From JAKAFX01 sp049965715 (lineage in GTDB: Archaea > Thermoplasmatota > Thermoplasmata > Thermoplasmatales > Thermoplasmataceae): a stretch of 64,000 nt of DNA. Of this stretch, positions 1 through 9,046 are shown one piece after another. The stretch's first letter is position 1; every line of letters begins with the position of its first letter. The stretch covers positions 17,322-81,321 of the forward strand of contig JBMFWA010000006.1 in NCBI GenBank assembly GCA_049965715.1, written 5' to 3'. Both the position numbers and the translations under genes were made by a program. A model generated the notes under the pieces. The model worked only from the letters and a program-made list of their open reading frames with translations, was not told the DNA's origin and did not search any database.

Positions 1-1375
1 CTTCCACAGGCAGGTAGATCTTCAAGGCATCCTTGACATGCGAAACCTCTATAAGATTCGATTCCGAGAAAACAGCAAGATCGCCAGCGGCTCTGATGAG
101 TCCGCCAAGTTCCCTGAGCCTGAGCGTCAGGGAGTTATCTTTCCTTTCTATGATCTTTGCTCTTCTCCTCCCCTCATCTATTACAAGGTTTGCGGCCTCT
201 ATTGACATGTGCGGTATCTTACCATCCATGTTTATCTCCTGTGCTATGAACTGAAGATATCGTATTCTGTTTTCCGGTGTGTCTGGAATAGTGGCATTCA
301 TCAGAACCTCGTAACCATTGCCGATTATTCTGGATCTGAGCGGGCTCAATATGTACTGCAAATCCTGGATATTGCAGGCAGCCACAAGTATGAAATCACA
401 GGGAACCTTGTCAACCCTGACGCTGGCGCCTGCACTTTGTGGATTTCTTCCTGTGATTGGAAAAGATTTCTCCTGCATTGCAGTGAGTATTGATCTCTGC
501 AGGTTTCCAAGATGGGTGACCTCATCTATGAAGAGAACACCCTCATGAGCCTCATGAACCGCGCCGGCCACAACTCTTTCATATGGGAGTGTCCCCAGCT
601 GGGGATGACCTCCATACGGGTCATGCCTGACATCTCCAAGAAGCTCTGTTTCACTTGCTCCAGTTGCGAGCACGAATCCGGATCTGTCGATCGGGACTAT
701 GGCCTTGCTGGGGCTCTTCTTCTCAGCCTTGCGTCTCCTTTCCAGAGTTCTTTCATCAAGGACTCTTATCTGATCTCCCGCCCTTTCGTAAACCATTATC
801 TCTTCTCGTTCTCCAACCTTGATGGTTGAGGTGACGCGATCCTGATTGTTCTGCACACCGAACGCCACGCCTATGACATTGAAAACATCACCAAATGGAC
901 CAGAGTTCCCTGGCTGTATCTTTGGGGCTCCGCAGTGGGGGCAGGCAACATCTGTGTAGTTTGAATAAAAACCGCATTTCTGACACCTGTAACCAAGTCT
1001 CTCGGCAACGCTGTTTGGCGCATCTTTCGGGTCAATCAGCTGGCCCTCGAATGAAAAACTCTCATTCTTCTCAAGCGCAATGTCCCTGAGAGTTTTTATC
1101 TCAAAAAATGGTCTTTCAGGATACTGCGGGTTATGAACAACCCTGATCTCCTGAGTTGGTCTTGGAATGTAGAATGAAAGTGCCTGGGCAATCATGGATT
1201 TCCCAACACCGGGCGGCCCCACCAATAAGAGGTGTCTCTTTTGAGAGGCAGCGATCCTTGCTATCTTGACAGCCTCATCCTGACCTATAATCCTCTCAAG
1301 TGGAGTTGCAGGTATCTTGACTGCAGAAGTGTCAAGTATATCTTTGCCCTCGGCGTTTACAAATGACGATCCCAG
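1..1375 (-). CDS. lon: Archaeal Lon-type ATP-dependent protease (partial)
   Basis: AAA+ part of an archaeal Lon-family protease; the reading frame runs off the left edge, so the proteolytic domain is not seen. Visible are a Walker A motif (GPPGVGKS, near 1200-1220), a Walker B motif (LFIDE, near 530-545), and the AAA sensor region with an ITG and CDF signature. Between Walker A and B lies an insert of about 200 residues with a CxxC...CxxC zinc ribbon (CQKC and CPHC, near 930-990), where typical archaeal LonB has membrane segments. The start is unclear: after the in-frame stop at 1403-1405 there is no ATG, GTG or TTG before the Walker A motif. The best candidate is CTG at 1375, preceded by a GAGGGTGG ribosome-binding-like stretch. 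The gene overlaps the 3' end of dnaG, which suggests translational coupling. Family assignment is firm; the start and the full function are not. Confidence 0.75.
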   Translation of the reverse strand, partial: MGSSFVNAEGKDILDTSAVKIPATPLERIIGQDEAVKIARIAASQKRHLLLVGPPGVGKSMIAQALSFYIPRPTQEIRVVHNPQYPERPFFEIKTLRDIALEKNESFSFEGQLIDPKDAPNSVAERLGYRCQKCGFYSNYTDVACPHCGAPKIQPGNSGPFGDVFNVIGVAFGVQNNQDRVTSTIKVGEREEIMVYERAGDQIRVLDERTLERRRKAEKKSPSKAIVPIDRSGFVLATGASETELLGDVRHDPYGGHPQLGTLPYERVVAGAVHEAHEGVLFIDEVTHLGNLQRSILTAMQEKSFPITGRNPQSAGASVRVDKVPCDFILVAACNIQDLQYILSPLRSRIIGNGYEVLMNATIPDTPENRIRYLQFIAQEINMDGKIPHMSIEAANLVIDEGRRRAKIIERKDNSLTLRLRELGGLIRAAGDLAVFSESNLIEVSHVKDALKIYLPVE

Positions 1376-2694
1376 GTTACCACCCTCAGTTCTGAAGGTT
1401 TTTTAGTAATATTTCCTCTCCTTACTCCGTAAATATTCTTTATGCCAACACTGTATGCCGCGTCAATCAGACGCTGGGAAACCACCCCGCCTGAAATAAG
1501 CGTGTGTGCCTCCTTTATATTAGCCAGTTTATCCGCAATTTCAGAAACAGGGATTGTGGCAATTATCCTGCCATCAGAGGAGTACACCTCTCCAACCTTG
1601 TCCTTCTGAAGCATTGCAGCACGCTTTTCAACATACTTCGGGTTTCCGAGATCGGGTTTGTTCTCCTCCTGATCTGCTGGAGGTTTCTCCGGAGCAGCCT
1701 GTTCGACGCTGGATTCCTGTCTCGGTACAGGAGTTTCGTGGCGCGGAGCCGGTTCTTCAGGCGGGAACTCCTCAGGTACTTCCTTAACGACCTTCTTGCT
1801 ACCGTTTGTCCTTTCGGCCTGGTTTTTCTCATTTAGCTCCTTTAGCTCCTCAGACATGCCTTTCATGGAAAGATACTGACTGAGAGGGGTCTTGTAACGA
1901 AGCGCTTTCACAATCTGCTTGTAAGTCAATTCCTCGACCTCGGTTCCAGGAGGGGCTCTTGCAACAAAATCCACCTCTGCAACCTGCAGCATTTCTTTCA
2001 AAATTAAGTCTCCACCTCTGTCTCCATCCAGAAATACCGTGACTGTTCTTTCCTTAGACAGATTTTGCACCGTCTTTGGAATATCGGTACCCTGTACAGC
2101 TATGGTATTCTTTATACCATACTTCAGGAGGTTGAGTACATCGCTCCTTCCTTCAACCACAATTATGGAATCAGAATCCTTTAACGCAGGACCGGCTGGT
2201 AGTTTTTCTTCGCCGTAGGAAATTATCTCTCCCTTTTCCACCTGTTCTCTTACAGACTGTACAATGCTTTCAGAAACTCCCTTGCTCCCTTCCATCATTT
2301 TTTTGTATAACTGTTCTGCTCTCTCTGTTATCTTGTTTCTCTTCTGAATCCTTACATCCTCAAGGCTCTCAACCTCGACCTTGGCCTTGCATGGCCCTAT
2401 TCTATCTATTGTTTCCAGGGACGCTGCAAGTATTGAAGTTTCAACCTGATCCATCCCGGACGGGATAAGAACATGGCCTTCTGTACGTCCTTTCTTGCTG
2501 TCTATCTCTACTTCTATCCTTCCTATCTTACCGCCCTTCTGGAGGTCCCTAAGATCAAGTTCATCTCCGAGCAGTCCCTCTGTCTGGCCAAAAATAGCGC
2601 CAACCACATCGGGTTTCTCAACCACACCATCTGTGAATATCTTTGCTTTGATCAAGTATTTCGTTAAATTTGGATCTACATTCATAATCCTCAC
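1357..2694 (-). CDS. dnaG: DnaG-like primase
   Basis: Archaeal DnaG-type primase of 445 residues. The Toprim domain is visible: the catalytic Glu181 in VVEGRSD and the acidic DGDRGGD cluster at residues 223-229. The N-terminal region (1-170) is the archaeal-specific part and a charged, Pro/Glu-rich linker follows at about 285-345. In other archaea this protein makes short primers in vitro and also associates with the exosome, so a role in RNA turnover is possible as well. It precedes the Lon-type gene on the same strand and overlaps its 5' end. It diverges from the endonuclease-IV-like gene across about 240 bp. Confidence 0.93.
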   Translation of the reverse strand: MRIMNVDPNLTKYLIKAKIFTDGVVEKPDVVGAIFGQTEGLLGDELDLRDLQKGGKIGRIEVEIDSKKGRTEGHVLIPSGMDQVETSILAASLETIDRIGPCKAKVEVESLEDVRIQKRNKITERAEQLYKKMMEGSKGVSESIVQSVREQVEKGEIISYGEEKLPAGPALKDSDSIIVVEGRSDVLNLLKYGIKNTIAVQGTDIPKTVQNLSKERTVTVFLDGDRGGDLILKEMLQVAEVDFVARAPPGTEVEELTYKQIVKALRYKTPLSQYLSMKGMSEELKELNEKNQAERTNGSKKVVKEVPEEFPPEEPAPRHETPVPRQESSVEQAAPEKPPADQEENKPDLGNPKYVEKRAAMLQKDKVGEVYSSDGRIIATIPVSEIADKLANIKEAHTLISGGVVSQRLIDAAYSVGIKNIYGVRRGNITKKPSELRVVTWDRHL

Positions 2695-2896
2695 CTAAGT
2701 AACGTTGAATGGGGAAATTGGTAGAACAGTCAATTGTACCGATTATCACCATTAAGTCAGATATATTCAAACGATATTTAATCTTACCGCGAGGTCATTC
2801 CTAATGAATGTCCAATATTTCTATTATGGCCGGGCAGGAAGGTTGCACAACACAATTCCATGTCAATCAGCAGGCAACGGTTAAGCACCCCTAATC

Positions 2897-2912
2897 CAAA
2901 CATTATATAATA
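2897..2912 (+). promoter_or_regulatory. Putative TATA box
   Basis: An AT-only stretch (attatataataata) centred about 30 bases before the ATG at 2936. This spacing would start transcription within a few bases of the start codon, giving a short or absent leader. Inferred from sequence only. Confidence 0.45.
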
Positions 2913-2935
2913 ATAAGGAATTCACAGTACGACTT

Positions 2936-3958
2936 ATGATTAGATTCGGTATTGCCGGTATTCCCCTGACCAGTAAGGGTAGAACATTTATAGAATCTGT
3001 TGAAGATATAAACAATCTTGGTCTTAATGCGCTTGAAGTTCAGCTTCTCAGGGTAAATGTGGAGGAAAGGACCGCGATAGACTATGCAGGACAGACTCCA
3101 AGAGACATAGAGCAATCAATTATCGTGAACGTGCTCAGGCAGGACGAGGACGGAAATTATAACAGTATTGGAATAGAAACCACAATAGAGGAAGATGACA
3201 TAGTTCAGGAACTTTTCTGGAACATGGCAAAGAATTACGATGAATTGGAGGAAGGCGGGAAACTCGCAAAGGAACTTGACGTTCAATTATCAATACACGC
3301 ACCATACTACATGGATCTGCTTAATGAAGGGGAGATAGCAGAAAAATCCTATAATCACCTCAAATGGTCAATGATCATTGGAAGATCAATGATGGCCAGG
3401 AGAGTTATAACACATACCGGTTTTTATTTCGGCACGAAGAAGGAAAGTCTGGCAAGAGCAGTGAAGGTTTATGACAGGTTATCCAAAGAACTGCCCGCGG
3501 ATGAGAAATATCCAAATGTCGGTGTGGAAACCTCGGGAAGGGAAGAAATATTCGGATCAGTCGCAGATCTAATGGGTTTATCAAAGAAGGTTAAAAGCGT
3601 GGAACCAATTCTGAACATTCCGCATATTCACTCGGTCACAGGCGGATCTCTCATTGAGGTAAGGGATTTTGCTGATCTTCTTGAAGAATTCAGGAAGGTC
3701 GCAAAGGGCGATCTGTATCTGGAGTTTGCAGGCGTGGAATACGAGAACAAGAATGAGGTAAAACTCACTGCAATAAAGCATGGGGATCTTAAATTCGAAA
3801 CCCTCTCTGAATATATCGTAACCTACGATGACGACATGACAATAATTTCCATGTCACCCCTCCTGGAACACGATGCTCAATACATGAACGTAATATTTCT
3901 GAGAACACTGGGGAGAAAAACCCAGAAGAAGACAGCTGTAAAGAAGAGTGAGGCGTAG
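2936..3958 (+). CDS. Endonuclease IV-like TIM-barrel protein
   Basis: A 340-residue member of the AP endonuclease 2 / xylose-isomerase-like TIM-barrel superfamily. Recognisable elements are the opening strand MIRFGIAGIP, SIHAPYYMDL at about residue 120, ITHTGFYFG at about 162, GVETSGRE at about 198 and a late LEFAGVEYE segment. Their His, Glu and Asp residues match the metal-binding positions of endonuclease IV proteins. The usual activity in this family is cleavage at abasic sites, but sugar isomerases and epimerases share the fold, so the substrate is uncertain. The C-terminus is Lys-rich. The gene is followed after 4 bases by the DUF5611 gene, so they are probably co-transcribed. Confidence 0.7.
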   Translation: MIRFGIAGIPLTSKGRTFIESVEDINNLGLNALEVQLLRVNVEERTAIDYAGQTPRDIEQSIIVNVLRQDEDGNYNSIGIETTIEEDDIVQELFWNMAKNYDELEEGGKLAKELDVQLSIHAPYYMDLLNEGEIAEKSYNHLKWSMIIGRSMMARRVITHTGFYFGTKKESLARAVKVYDRLSKELPADEKYPNVGVETSGREEIFGSVADLMGLSKKVKSVEPILNIPHIHSVTGGSLIEVRDFADLLEEFRKVAKGDLYLEFAGVEYENKNEVKLTAIKHGDLKFETLSEYIVTYDDDMTIISMSPLLEHDAQYMNVIFLRTLGRKTQKKTAVKKSEA

Positions 3959-3962
3959 GGTT

Positions 3963-4256
3963 ATGGGAAGAGAATATCCTGTTAAAAAAGGGTTCGCGCT
4001 TTCAATCGAAAGAATAAGTGAAGTGCTGAAGCCGCACTGCGTAAATTTGCAGATCAATGGGGATGAAATTACGTGCGGATTTCCGGGCATGAAGAAGATA
4101 ATCTTTAAAATCTCCGGGAAGAAGCTCTTTGTGGAAACAGAGACAGACAGGGAATTTAAAGATCCCCAGGAAACCATCAGGACATTCAACATCATTATTG
4201 AACAGATTACAGGTTATAACGCAAAGGAAAGAAAAAAACTGGCATCCAAGGAATGA
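3963..4256 (+). CDS. DUF5611 family small protein
   Basis: A 97-residue protein starting MGREYPVKKGF. It resembles the archaeal DUF5611 family, which shares the EYPVKKGF-type opening, the KKLFVETETD segment and a C-terminal NIIIEQITGYNAKERKK helix. The function of the family is unknown to me. I chose the ATG at 3963 over a GTG at 3948 because the family begins near the REYPVKKGF motif and the upstream gene ends at 3958. It lies between the endonuclease-IV-like gene and mevalonate-3-kinase in an apparent operon. Confidence 0.6.
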   Translation: MGREYPVKKGFALSIERISEVLKPHCVNLQINGDEITCGFPGMKKIIFKISGKKLFVETETDREFKDPQETIRTFNIIIEQITGYNAKERKKLASKE

Positions 4257-4263
4257 TGAAATT

Positions 4264-5247
4264 TTGCAGAATACCGGAGAAGGCAGATGGGACAGATATG
4301 TATCTACGGTTGCATACCCAACCATTGGAATTATTCTGCTCGGCGGGATTTCAGACAAGATTCAGAGACGGCCTCTCCATAATTCAGCAGGGATCGCCTA
4401 CACAGGCATAGAAGACAAGATTGACGTTGAAACATCAGTCTTCTTCTCGGAAACCGAAACCGGAAAGGTCAACGGGGAAGAGGTAAAGGACACTGGAGAC
4501 AGATCGCCGTTCAGAATACTCAGGAAGTACAGAGAATACATGAACGGAAAAGATCCAAGGAAACTCTCTTTTATATCATCGAACTACGGCATCCTCAGCG
4601 GCAGTTCCGACGCAGCGGCAGCATCATTCGGCAAGGCTGTGGAGGCTTTATCTGAAACTAAACTTGACAGCGATGCACTTGAGGCAGACATGAGAATGAT
4701 TTCAGAAAGTGCTGGAAGAAGCTACCACGGAGGCTTAACAATTACGGAAATAACGTCAGACAAAGCTGTCACAAGGACGCTGCTGGAAGCCCGGTATTTC
4801 CATGGTTACGAACTGGTGGGATGCAAATTCAGTTCAACACGGAACCCTTCGGACAGGATACACGAGAATGTTGTTAAGAATCCCGCTTACAGCAAGAGGA
4901 TAGAAAGTACAGGCAAGAAATCCGCAGCACTTGTAAACCTCGCAGAAGATAAGGATATAGAAGGGATATTCGATCTTGCAGGTGAAGACACACTGGAATA
5001 TCATCGTCTGCTTGAATCTTCCGGGGTGTTTGTGATAACAGGTGAAATGAGAAAATTTATCACCCATCTTGATTCCATGAAAAAAGAAATCTGGCTGAAT
5101 TATATCATAACAGGCGGCAGCAACGTATTTGTTGCTCTGAAGGAAAGGGATTCAAAATCGATCACATCACTTTCACAAAGCTTCGGTTTCAGTCCGGTAA
5201 GACTTAAGGTTGCAGGTCCTCCTGTGATCAGAAGCATCAGGAACTAG
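4264..5247 (+). CDS. Mevalonate-3-kinase (Thermoplasma type)
   Basis: A GHMP-fold protein of about 327 residues that matches the mevalonate-3-kinase type known from Thermoplasma acidophilum (Ta1305). The shared features are AYPTIGIILLGGI at residues 18-29, HNSAGIAYT at 39-47, the phosphate loop YGILSGSSDAAAA at 108-120, ESAGRSYHGGLT and the late TGGSNVFVAL segment. In the Thermoplasma pathway the enzyme phosphorylates mevalonate at O3, before a separate 5-kinase and a bisphosphate decarboxylase produce isopentenyl phosphate for ether lipids. The related mevalonate-3,5-bisphosphate decarboxylase is the main alternative. No ATG fits the family N-terminus; TTG at 4264, 8 bases after the upstream stop, gives the expected length. 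The 3' end overlaps the signal peptidase gene by 11 bases. Confidence 0.8.
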   Translation: MQNTGEGRWDRYVSTVAYPTIGIILLGGISDKIQRRPLHNSAGIAYTGIEDKIDVETSVFFSETETGKVNGEEVKDTGDRSPFRILRKYREYMNGKDPRKLSFISSNYGILSGSSDAAAASFGKAVEALSETKLDSDALEADMRMISESAGRSYHGGLTITEITSDKAVTRTLLEARYFHGYELVGCKFSSTRNPSDRIHENVVKNPAYSKRIESTGKKSAALVNLAEDKDIEGIFDLAGEDTLEYHRLLESSGVFVITGEMRKFITHLDSMKKEIWLNYIITGGSNVFVALKERDSKSITSLSQSFGFSPVRLKVAGPPVIRSIRN

Positions 5248-6070
5248 GTTTTTTAGGGCTGATGAACCTCCTGTAGGGGAAAAGAGTGATTATTAGTAGC
5301 GCAGCTATAGTGATTCCAAGGTATAACAGAGCATTGGCGGGAACAGGATTTTCTTCCTTCTGCAGTCCAAGATTCCAAAGTATTTCAAGTTTAATCGATC
5401 CAACCCAAGGGATCAGACCGTATGCGATCCCGATAATGTGCGACGTATTTACAGGCGGATCATAAAAACCCAGGAGATAACTGCCTGCTATCTGATCCTG
5501 ATCCGCGGCTGCATATGCATCCACAGCCTGCCCATCATAGGTTTTGAAATAGATATCATTTCCGGCGTTTCCCAGATTGTAATCTCCGGCGGTGATGTAG
5601 CCGCTGACGTTCCTGAACTGGGATATGAAGACGATGAGATTGCGGTGTGAATAGCCAATTCCCTTGAGAAGTATGTAGTTATAGTGTATAACTATCCAGC
5701 TCTGGCCATGGTATCCCTGCACCTCAGGAGTTCCATCATGCCAGTAAAGATAAAAAATGGGTCTGTGAATTATCAGTTCGCCATTCGGGGCCCGGTATAT
5801 CATCACATTGCCAAATTCACCATAGTTCGAGTAATTATTATCCGAACCGGTTACATAAGTCTGAATATTAACCAGAGGGCTTGGTACTTTCTTGATAAAC
5901 ACCATATCTCCTGTATTCAAGACTCCTGGCACCCATTGCGACGAGTGCTGCATGCTTTCGGACGATACCACAGATACAGGGGGCCAGATTCCAGAATAGG
6001 CTGTTATAGAACCGAATACCACTATTAATGCCAGTATGGCAAATAGGGTCACAATACCACCCCTCTTCAT
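5237..6070 (-). CDS. Signal peptidase I (archaeal/ER type)
   Basis: Membrane-bound type I signal peptidase, 277 residues, that removes signal peptides from exported proteins. An N-terminal membrane anchor (residues 6-27) is followed by the catalytic serine box SSESM (Ser39). A histidine in IIHRP (His102) replaces the bacterial lysine, and an aspartate lies in AGDYN (Asp163). A second hydrophobic segment at about 243-263 anchors the C-terminus, with a short positively charged tail. The Ser-His-Asp arrangement is that of archaeal and eukaryotic Sec11-like enzymes. The gene is convergent with mevalonate-3-kinase. The Sec61-beta gene follows upstream on the opposite strand. Confidence 0.88.
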   Translation of the reverse strand: MKRGGIVTLFAILALIVVFGSITAYSGIWPPVSVVSSESMQHSSQWVPGVLNTGDMVFIKKVPSPLVNIQTYVTGSDNNYSNYGEFGNVMIYRAPNGELIIHRPIFYLYWHDGTPEVQGYHGQSWIVIHYNYILLKGIGYSHRNLIVFISQFRNVSGYITAGDYNLGNAGNDIYFKTYDGQAVDAYAAADQDQIAGSYLLGFYDPPVNTSHIIGIAYGLIPWVGSIKLEILWNLGLQKEENPVPANALLYLGITIAALLIITLFPYRRFISPKKPSS

Positions 6071-6267
6071 TGTTCTGTGGGTAAGTGAAACAATGGAATA
6101 AAGATTTTATTGATTCAAATCCTTCATTCTCGAATGGGATTTAATCCTCAATTTTCAGTATGCATTATCGACTAGAAATGGTTGGGCAAACGCCGCTGGT
6201 TATGTTATCAGGAAGCGCAGATTGATCAATCAAAAGGATTAAATCGGCAGATTCAATCAACACTTAC

Positions 6268-6432
6268 ATGGCTGACAAGAAGAACGAAGGCTTTCAATCT
6301 GGAGCCGGTTTAATCAGGTACTTTGAGGAGGAAGAAATCAAGGGACCTGCACTTGATCCTAAACTTGTGATCTATCTTGCAGTCGCTATTGCTGTCTCAG
6401 TTGAACTCCTGAAAATTTTCTTCCCGATCTGA
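6268..6432 (+). CDS. secG: Protein translocase subunit Sec61-beta / SecG
   Basis: A 54-residue tail-anchored protein and third subunit of the Sec translocon. It has the conserved archaeal Sec61-beta layout: a charged N-terminus (MADKKNEG), the GLIRYFEEEE box, a LDPK turn, and a single membrane helix at about residues 33-51. It is too short for many gene finders. It sits close to the signal peptidase gene, which serves the same export route, but on the opposite strand. Confidence 0.92.
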   Translation: MADKKNEGFQSGAGLIRYFEEEEIKGPALDPKLVIYLAVAIAVSVELLKIFFPI

Positions 6433-6576
6433 ATAGGATTAATGGTCCCGATCCAATGGATCATCAGTTTCCTGCCCTGGACAGGCTTTTTCGGCAATAC
6501 CTTAAATACTCAAACCTAAATACTAAGGTTTCTGCTTAATTACGCGTGCCGGGATTGTGAGATTAAGGTGTAAAAA

Positions 6577-7161
6577 ATGACATTTGTTGATCCATTGGCT
6601 ATAATGCTGATAGGTTTGGCGATGGGCACTGCGATAGGAGCATTTTATTTCTTCTTCGCAGCAAGAGGTAACAAGGAACAACTGAGAAGCCTGATATATC
6701 CTGCAATAGGAATCGGACTCTTTGATTTTGTAAGCGGGTTCTACATGTCCTTTGCCTGGCCGATGACCGGCTTCGCATATGCTTACAACATGCTTTTCGG
6801 AGACCCGCTCCTTATGTTCGGGCTGCTGCTCACCATATCCGCGGTGATGCTGTATAAGGATATGCATCTTGGACTGATGCCGATGCTGGCTCTCCTGCTG
6901 GGTATCTATGTTCTGGTTGGAGCGTACAGCATAGTCACTCTTCATATGGAGAAGGGAAATGATCTCATAACCGCGATGGGTCTTTACCTGTTCGACGGTA
7001 TCGGTGCGATACTGGCTCCCATTGCATATCTCAAGCCTCAGGCAAACAGTGCCAACAAATATCTATACTATCTGGAGTGGATTATACTTGGAATAGGTAC
7101 GATCTTCGCACTGATTATAGGTTATTTGGCGCTGAACGGACATCTTGCAAGCCCGCCATAA
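6577..7161 (+). CDS. DUF981 family membrane protein
   Basis: A 194-residue integral membrane protein with about six hydrophobic helices. It resembles the DUF981 family seen in Thermoplasma and Sulfolobus relatives, with the characteristic GNKEQLRSLIYPAIGIG loop and a conserved SFAWPMTG segment. No catalytic motif is visible and the function is unknown. A ribosome-binding site AAGGTGT lies 5 to 12 bases before the ATG. The gene ends in a T-rich region and is convergent with the B12/radical SAM gene. Confidence 0.75.
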   Translation: MTFVDPLAIMLIGLAMGTAIGAFYFFFAARGNKEQLRSLIYPAIGIGLFDFVSGFYMSFAWPMTGFAYAYNMLFGDPLLMFGLLLTISAVMLYKDMHLGLMPMLALLLGIYVLVGAYSIVTLHMEKGNDLITAMGLYLFDGIGAILAPIAYLKPQANSANKYLYYLEWIILGIGTIFALIIGYLALNGHLASPP

Positions 7162-7180
7162 AAATTATTTCTTTAATTTA

Positions 7181-7201
7181 TTACTTTTTCTAATTTTTTT
7201 C
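7181..7201 (+). terminator. Poly-T terminator
   Basis: Two runs of T (five and seven) within about 20 bases downstream of the DUF981 gene, typical of intrinsic archaeal termination. Its end runs into the 3' end of the convergent gene. Confidence 0.4.
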
Positions 7202-8869
7202 AAAACCTTTTTCAAGACCGATGAGATTTTTGTACCAGTATATCAGAAGGGAACTTCTTGTAAGTTTGTGTTTTTTGGACCACTCAATATCCTTGTTCAG
7301 GTAAGAGAGGTGACTGTAAGTTCTTTTGTCCTTTTCATAATCTGAACCGACCATATACTTCTGAATGTTCTCAACTATGATCTCTGCAGAGTGAGTATCT
7401 ATAAGACCGGCGTCAACCCTCGCCTTTATCATCTCTATTTCAGATTTATAGGTCAGCCTCTCTATGTCATCCACGGACATCCAGTCTGTATAATAATTGA
7501 GGAAATCTGTCCAGGATTTTCCATTTTCAAGCAGATTGTAGTAGTCGTCTATTGTCCTGGCAGTGATATGGAATCCATATTTGTCAGGCTTCTCATAAAT
7601 CAGCGAACCCGGATCTATGAAAGGAGTCAGGGGCGAGATAAAGACGTAAATCGGCATCTTGTTCGGGGTATGCCTTATGGTAAGGGCCTTTGCATACTCA
7701 ATGTCTGCGTCAAGCTCCTTCTCCCCCTGCTGGCTGATACCGAGGGTGAAATATACGTCAAACTTTTTGCAGCCAAGTTCTGCTGCGTTGTCAATGCTTT
7801 TTTCAAGTTCAGCATTAGTATATTCCCTGCCATTGTATCTTCTTATATGTTCGCTGGAGCTTTCCGGGGATATCTCAACAGCGAAGTCATCGAACGTTCT
7901 GCTCAACGCATAAAGATAATCACGGGCGGGGGGTTTGAAATATTCAGTAAGAATTGGTATTGTGATTCTTCTTTCCTTAACCTCCCTGAACAATTCTGAA
8001 TAAAATTTCTCCCCTGCAAGATTAATGTCGCCTGCAACGAATATCGGAGACCCAAGAATTTCCTGGGCAAGCTCAATCTCTTCTGCGATAACAGAAGGGC
8101 TCCTGAATACGGGAGAAAAGCCGAAAAAGTTGTTCCTGTATGCAAAGTTTGATCCTCCGCAAAAACTGCAGTTGAACTGGCAACCATGCTCTATTATTGT
8201 CACTGCTTCAGGATTGTTTATCCAGTCTGCGTAAGGCAGATGGCCCTTGATGTCATGGTATCTTATGGCATTCCTCATGAGCAGTTTGTAGTCGAGGAAG
8301 ACCTTGTCCATCGAATTCTCCCGCGACGTTGGATTTGTTTTTATCAGACCGTTCTGCCTGTAAACAAGGTTTGGCACGTTTTCCAGTCCTCTTCCCACTT
8401 CCAGTGAATCCAGAAGTTTCATGGTGCTGTATTCCTGAAAATCACCCTTCAGGACGAAGTCGACCTCAGGATATGTCTTAAGGATCTGATCCGAGAAATA
8501 GCTTGCAGAAAATCCTCCCAGCAACACAGGTTTATCAGGATGGATTTTCTTGAGCATCCTTGCAACCTTTACAGCTCCCTGCACATGAGGAAGCCAGTGA
8601 AGATCTATACCGTACACTTCACTTTCAATGGAACGCAGATATTTCTCCACGTCAAATTTCTTTGACATTACCATCATCGTGGCCACGTTGCATATCCTTG
8701 AGTTATATCCGTTCTTTATGAGGTAGGAGAGCATGCTGATGAAGCCCACAGGATACATCTCAAAAATTGGTGTAGACGGAACAACATCACTTATAGGCCC
8801 TGCTTTAAGTTCTCTTTTACGGAAATCGTAGATACTCGGAGGATGAATTAAAGCAAGGTCAGCTTTCAA
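7190..8869 (-). CDS. B12-binding radical SAM protein, Ta0216 type
   Basis: A 559-residue protein with an N-terminal cobalamin-binding-like Rossmann region (about 1-150, including PVLLGGFSAS) and a radical SAM core with the CxxxCxxC cluster site CQFNCSFC near residue 230. It resembles the group named after T. acidophilum Ta0216, for which no reaction is known to me. B12/radical SAM enzymes commonly methylate or rearrange unactivated carbons. A HxxGxxW-type cobalt ligand is not obvious in the N-terminal part, so actual B12 use is uncertain. A TTTATAAG element lies about 65-75 bases upstream, near 8932-8941. Confidence 0.75.
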   Translation of the reverse strand: MKADLALIHPPSIYDFRKRELKAGPISDVVPSTPIFEMYPVGFISMLSYLIKNGYNSRICNVATMMVMSKKFDVEKYLRSIESEVYGIDLHWLPHVQGAVKVARMLKKIHPDKPVLLGGFSASYFSDQILKTYPEVDFVLKGDFQEYSTMKLLDSLEVGRGLENVPNLVYRQNGLIKTNPTSRENSMDKVFLDYKLLMRNAIRYHDIKGHLPYADWINNPEAVTIIEHGCQFNCSFCGGSNFAYRNNFFGFSPVFRSPSVIAEEIELAQEILGSPIFVAGDINLAGEKFYSELFREVKERRITIPILTEYFKPPARDYLYALSRTFDDFAVEISPESSSEHIRRYNGREYTNAELEKSIDNAAELGCKKFDVYFTLGISQQGEKELDADIEYAKALTIRHTPNKMPIYVFISPLTPFIDPGSLIYEKPDKYGFHITARTIDDYYNLLENGKSWTDFLNYYTDWMSVDDIERLTYKSEIEMIKARVDAGLIDTHSAEIIVENIQKYMVGSDYEKDKRTYSHLSYLNKDIEWSKKHKLTRSSLLIYWYKNLIGLEKGFEKN

Positions 8870-9046
8870 CGTCAGGACAGTCCAACTACAGTTAAAAATA
8901 TTCTTAGAATCACTTCTCTGGCGAAAACATCCTTATAAAAGTGATACTCTTTCTAAAGTCTCAGCTGACCAGAGAGGAATAAATATATCTGTTATACCAA
9001 ACTGGATCAGCAACTCAGTCCCGTCTGGTAAATATGTCCGTGAAAG

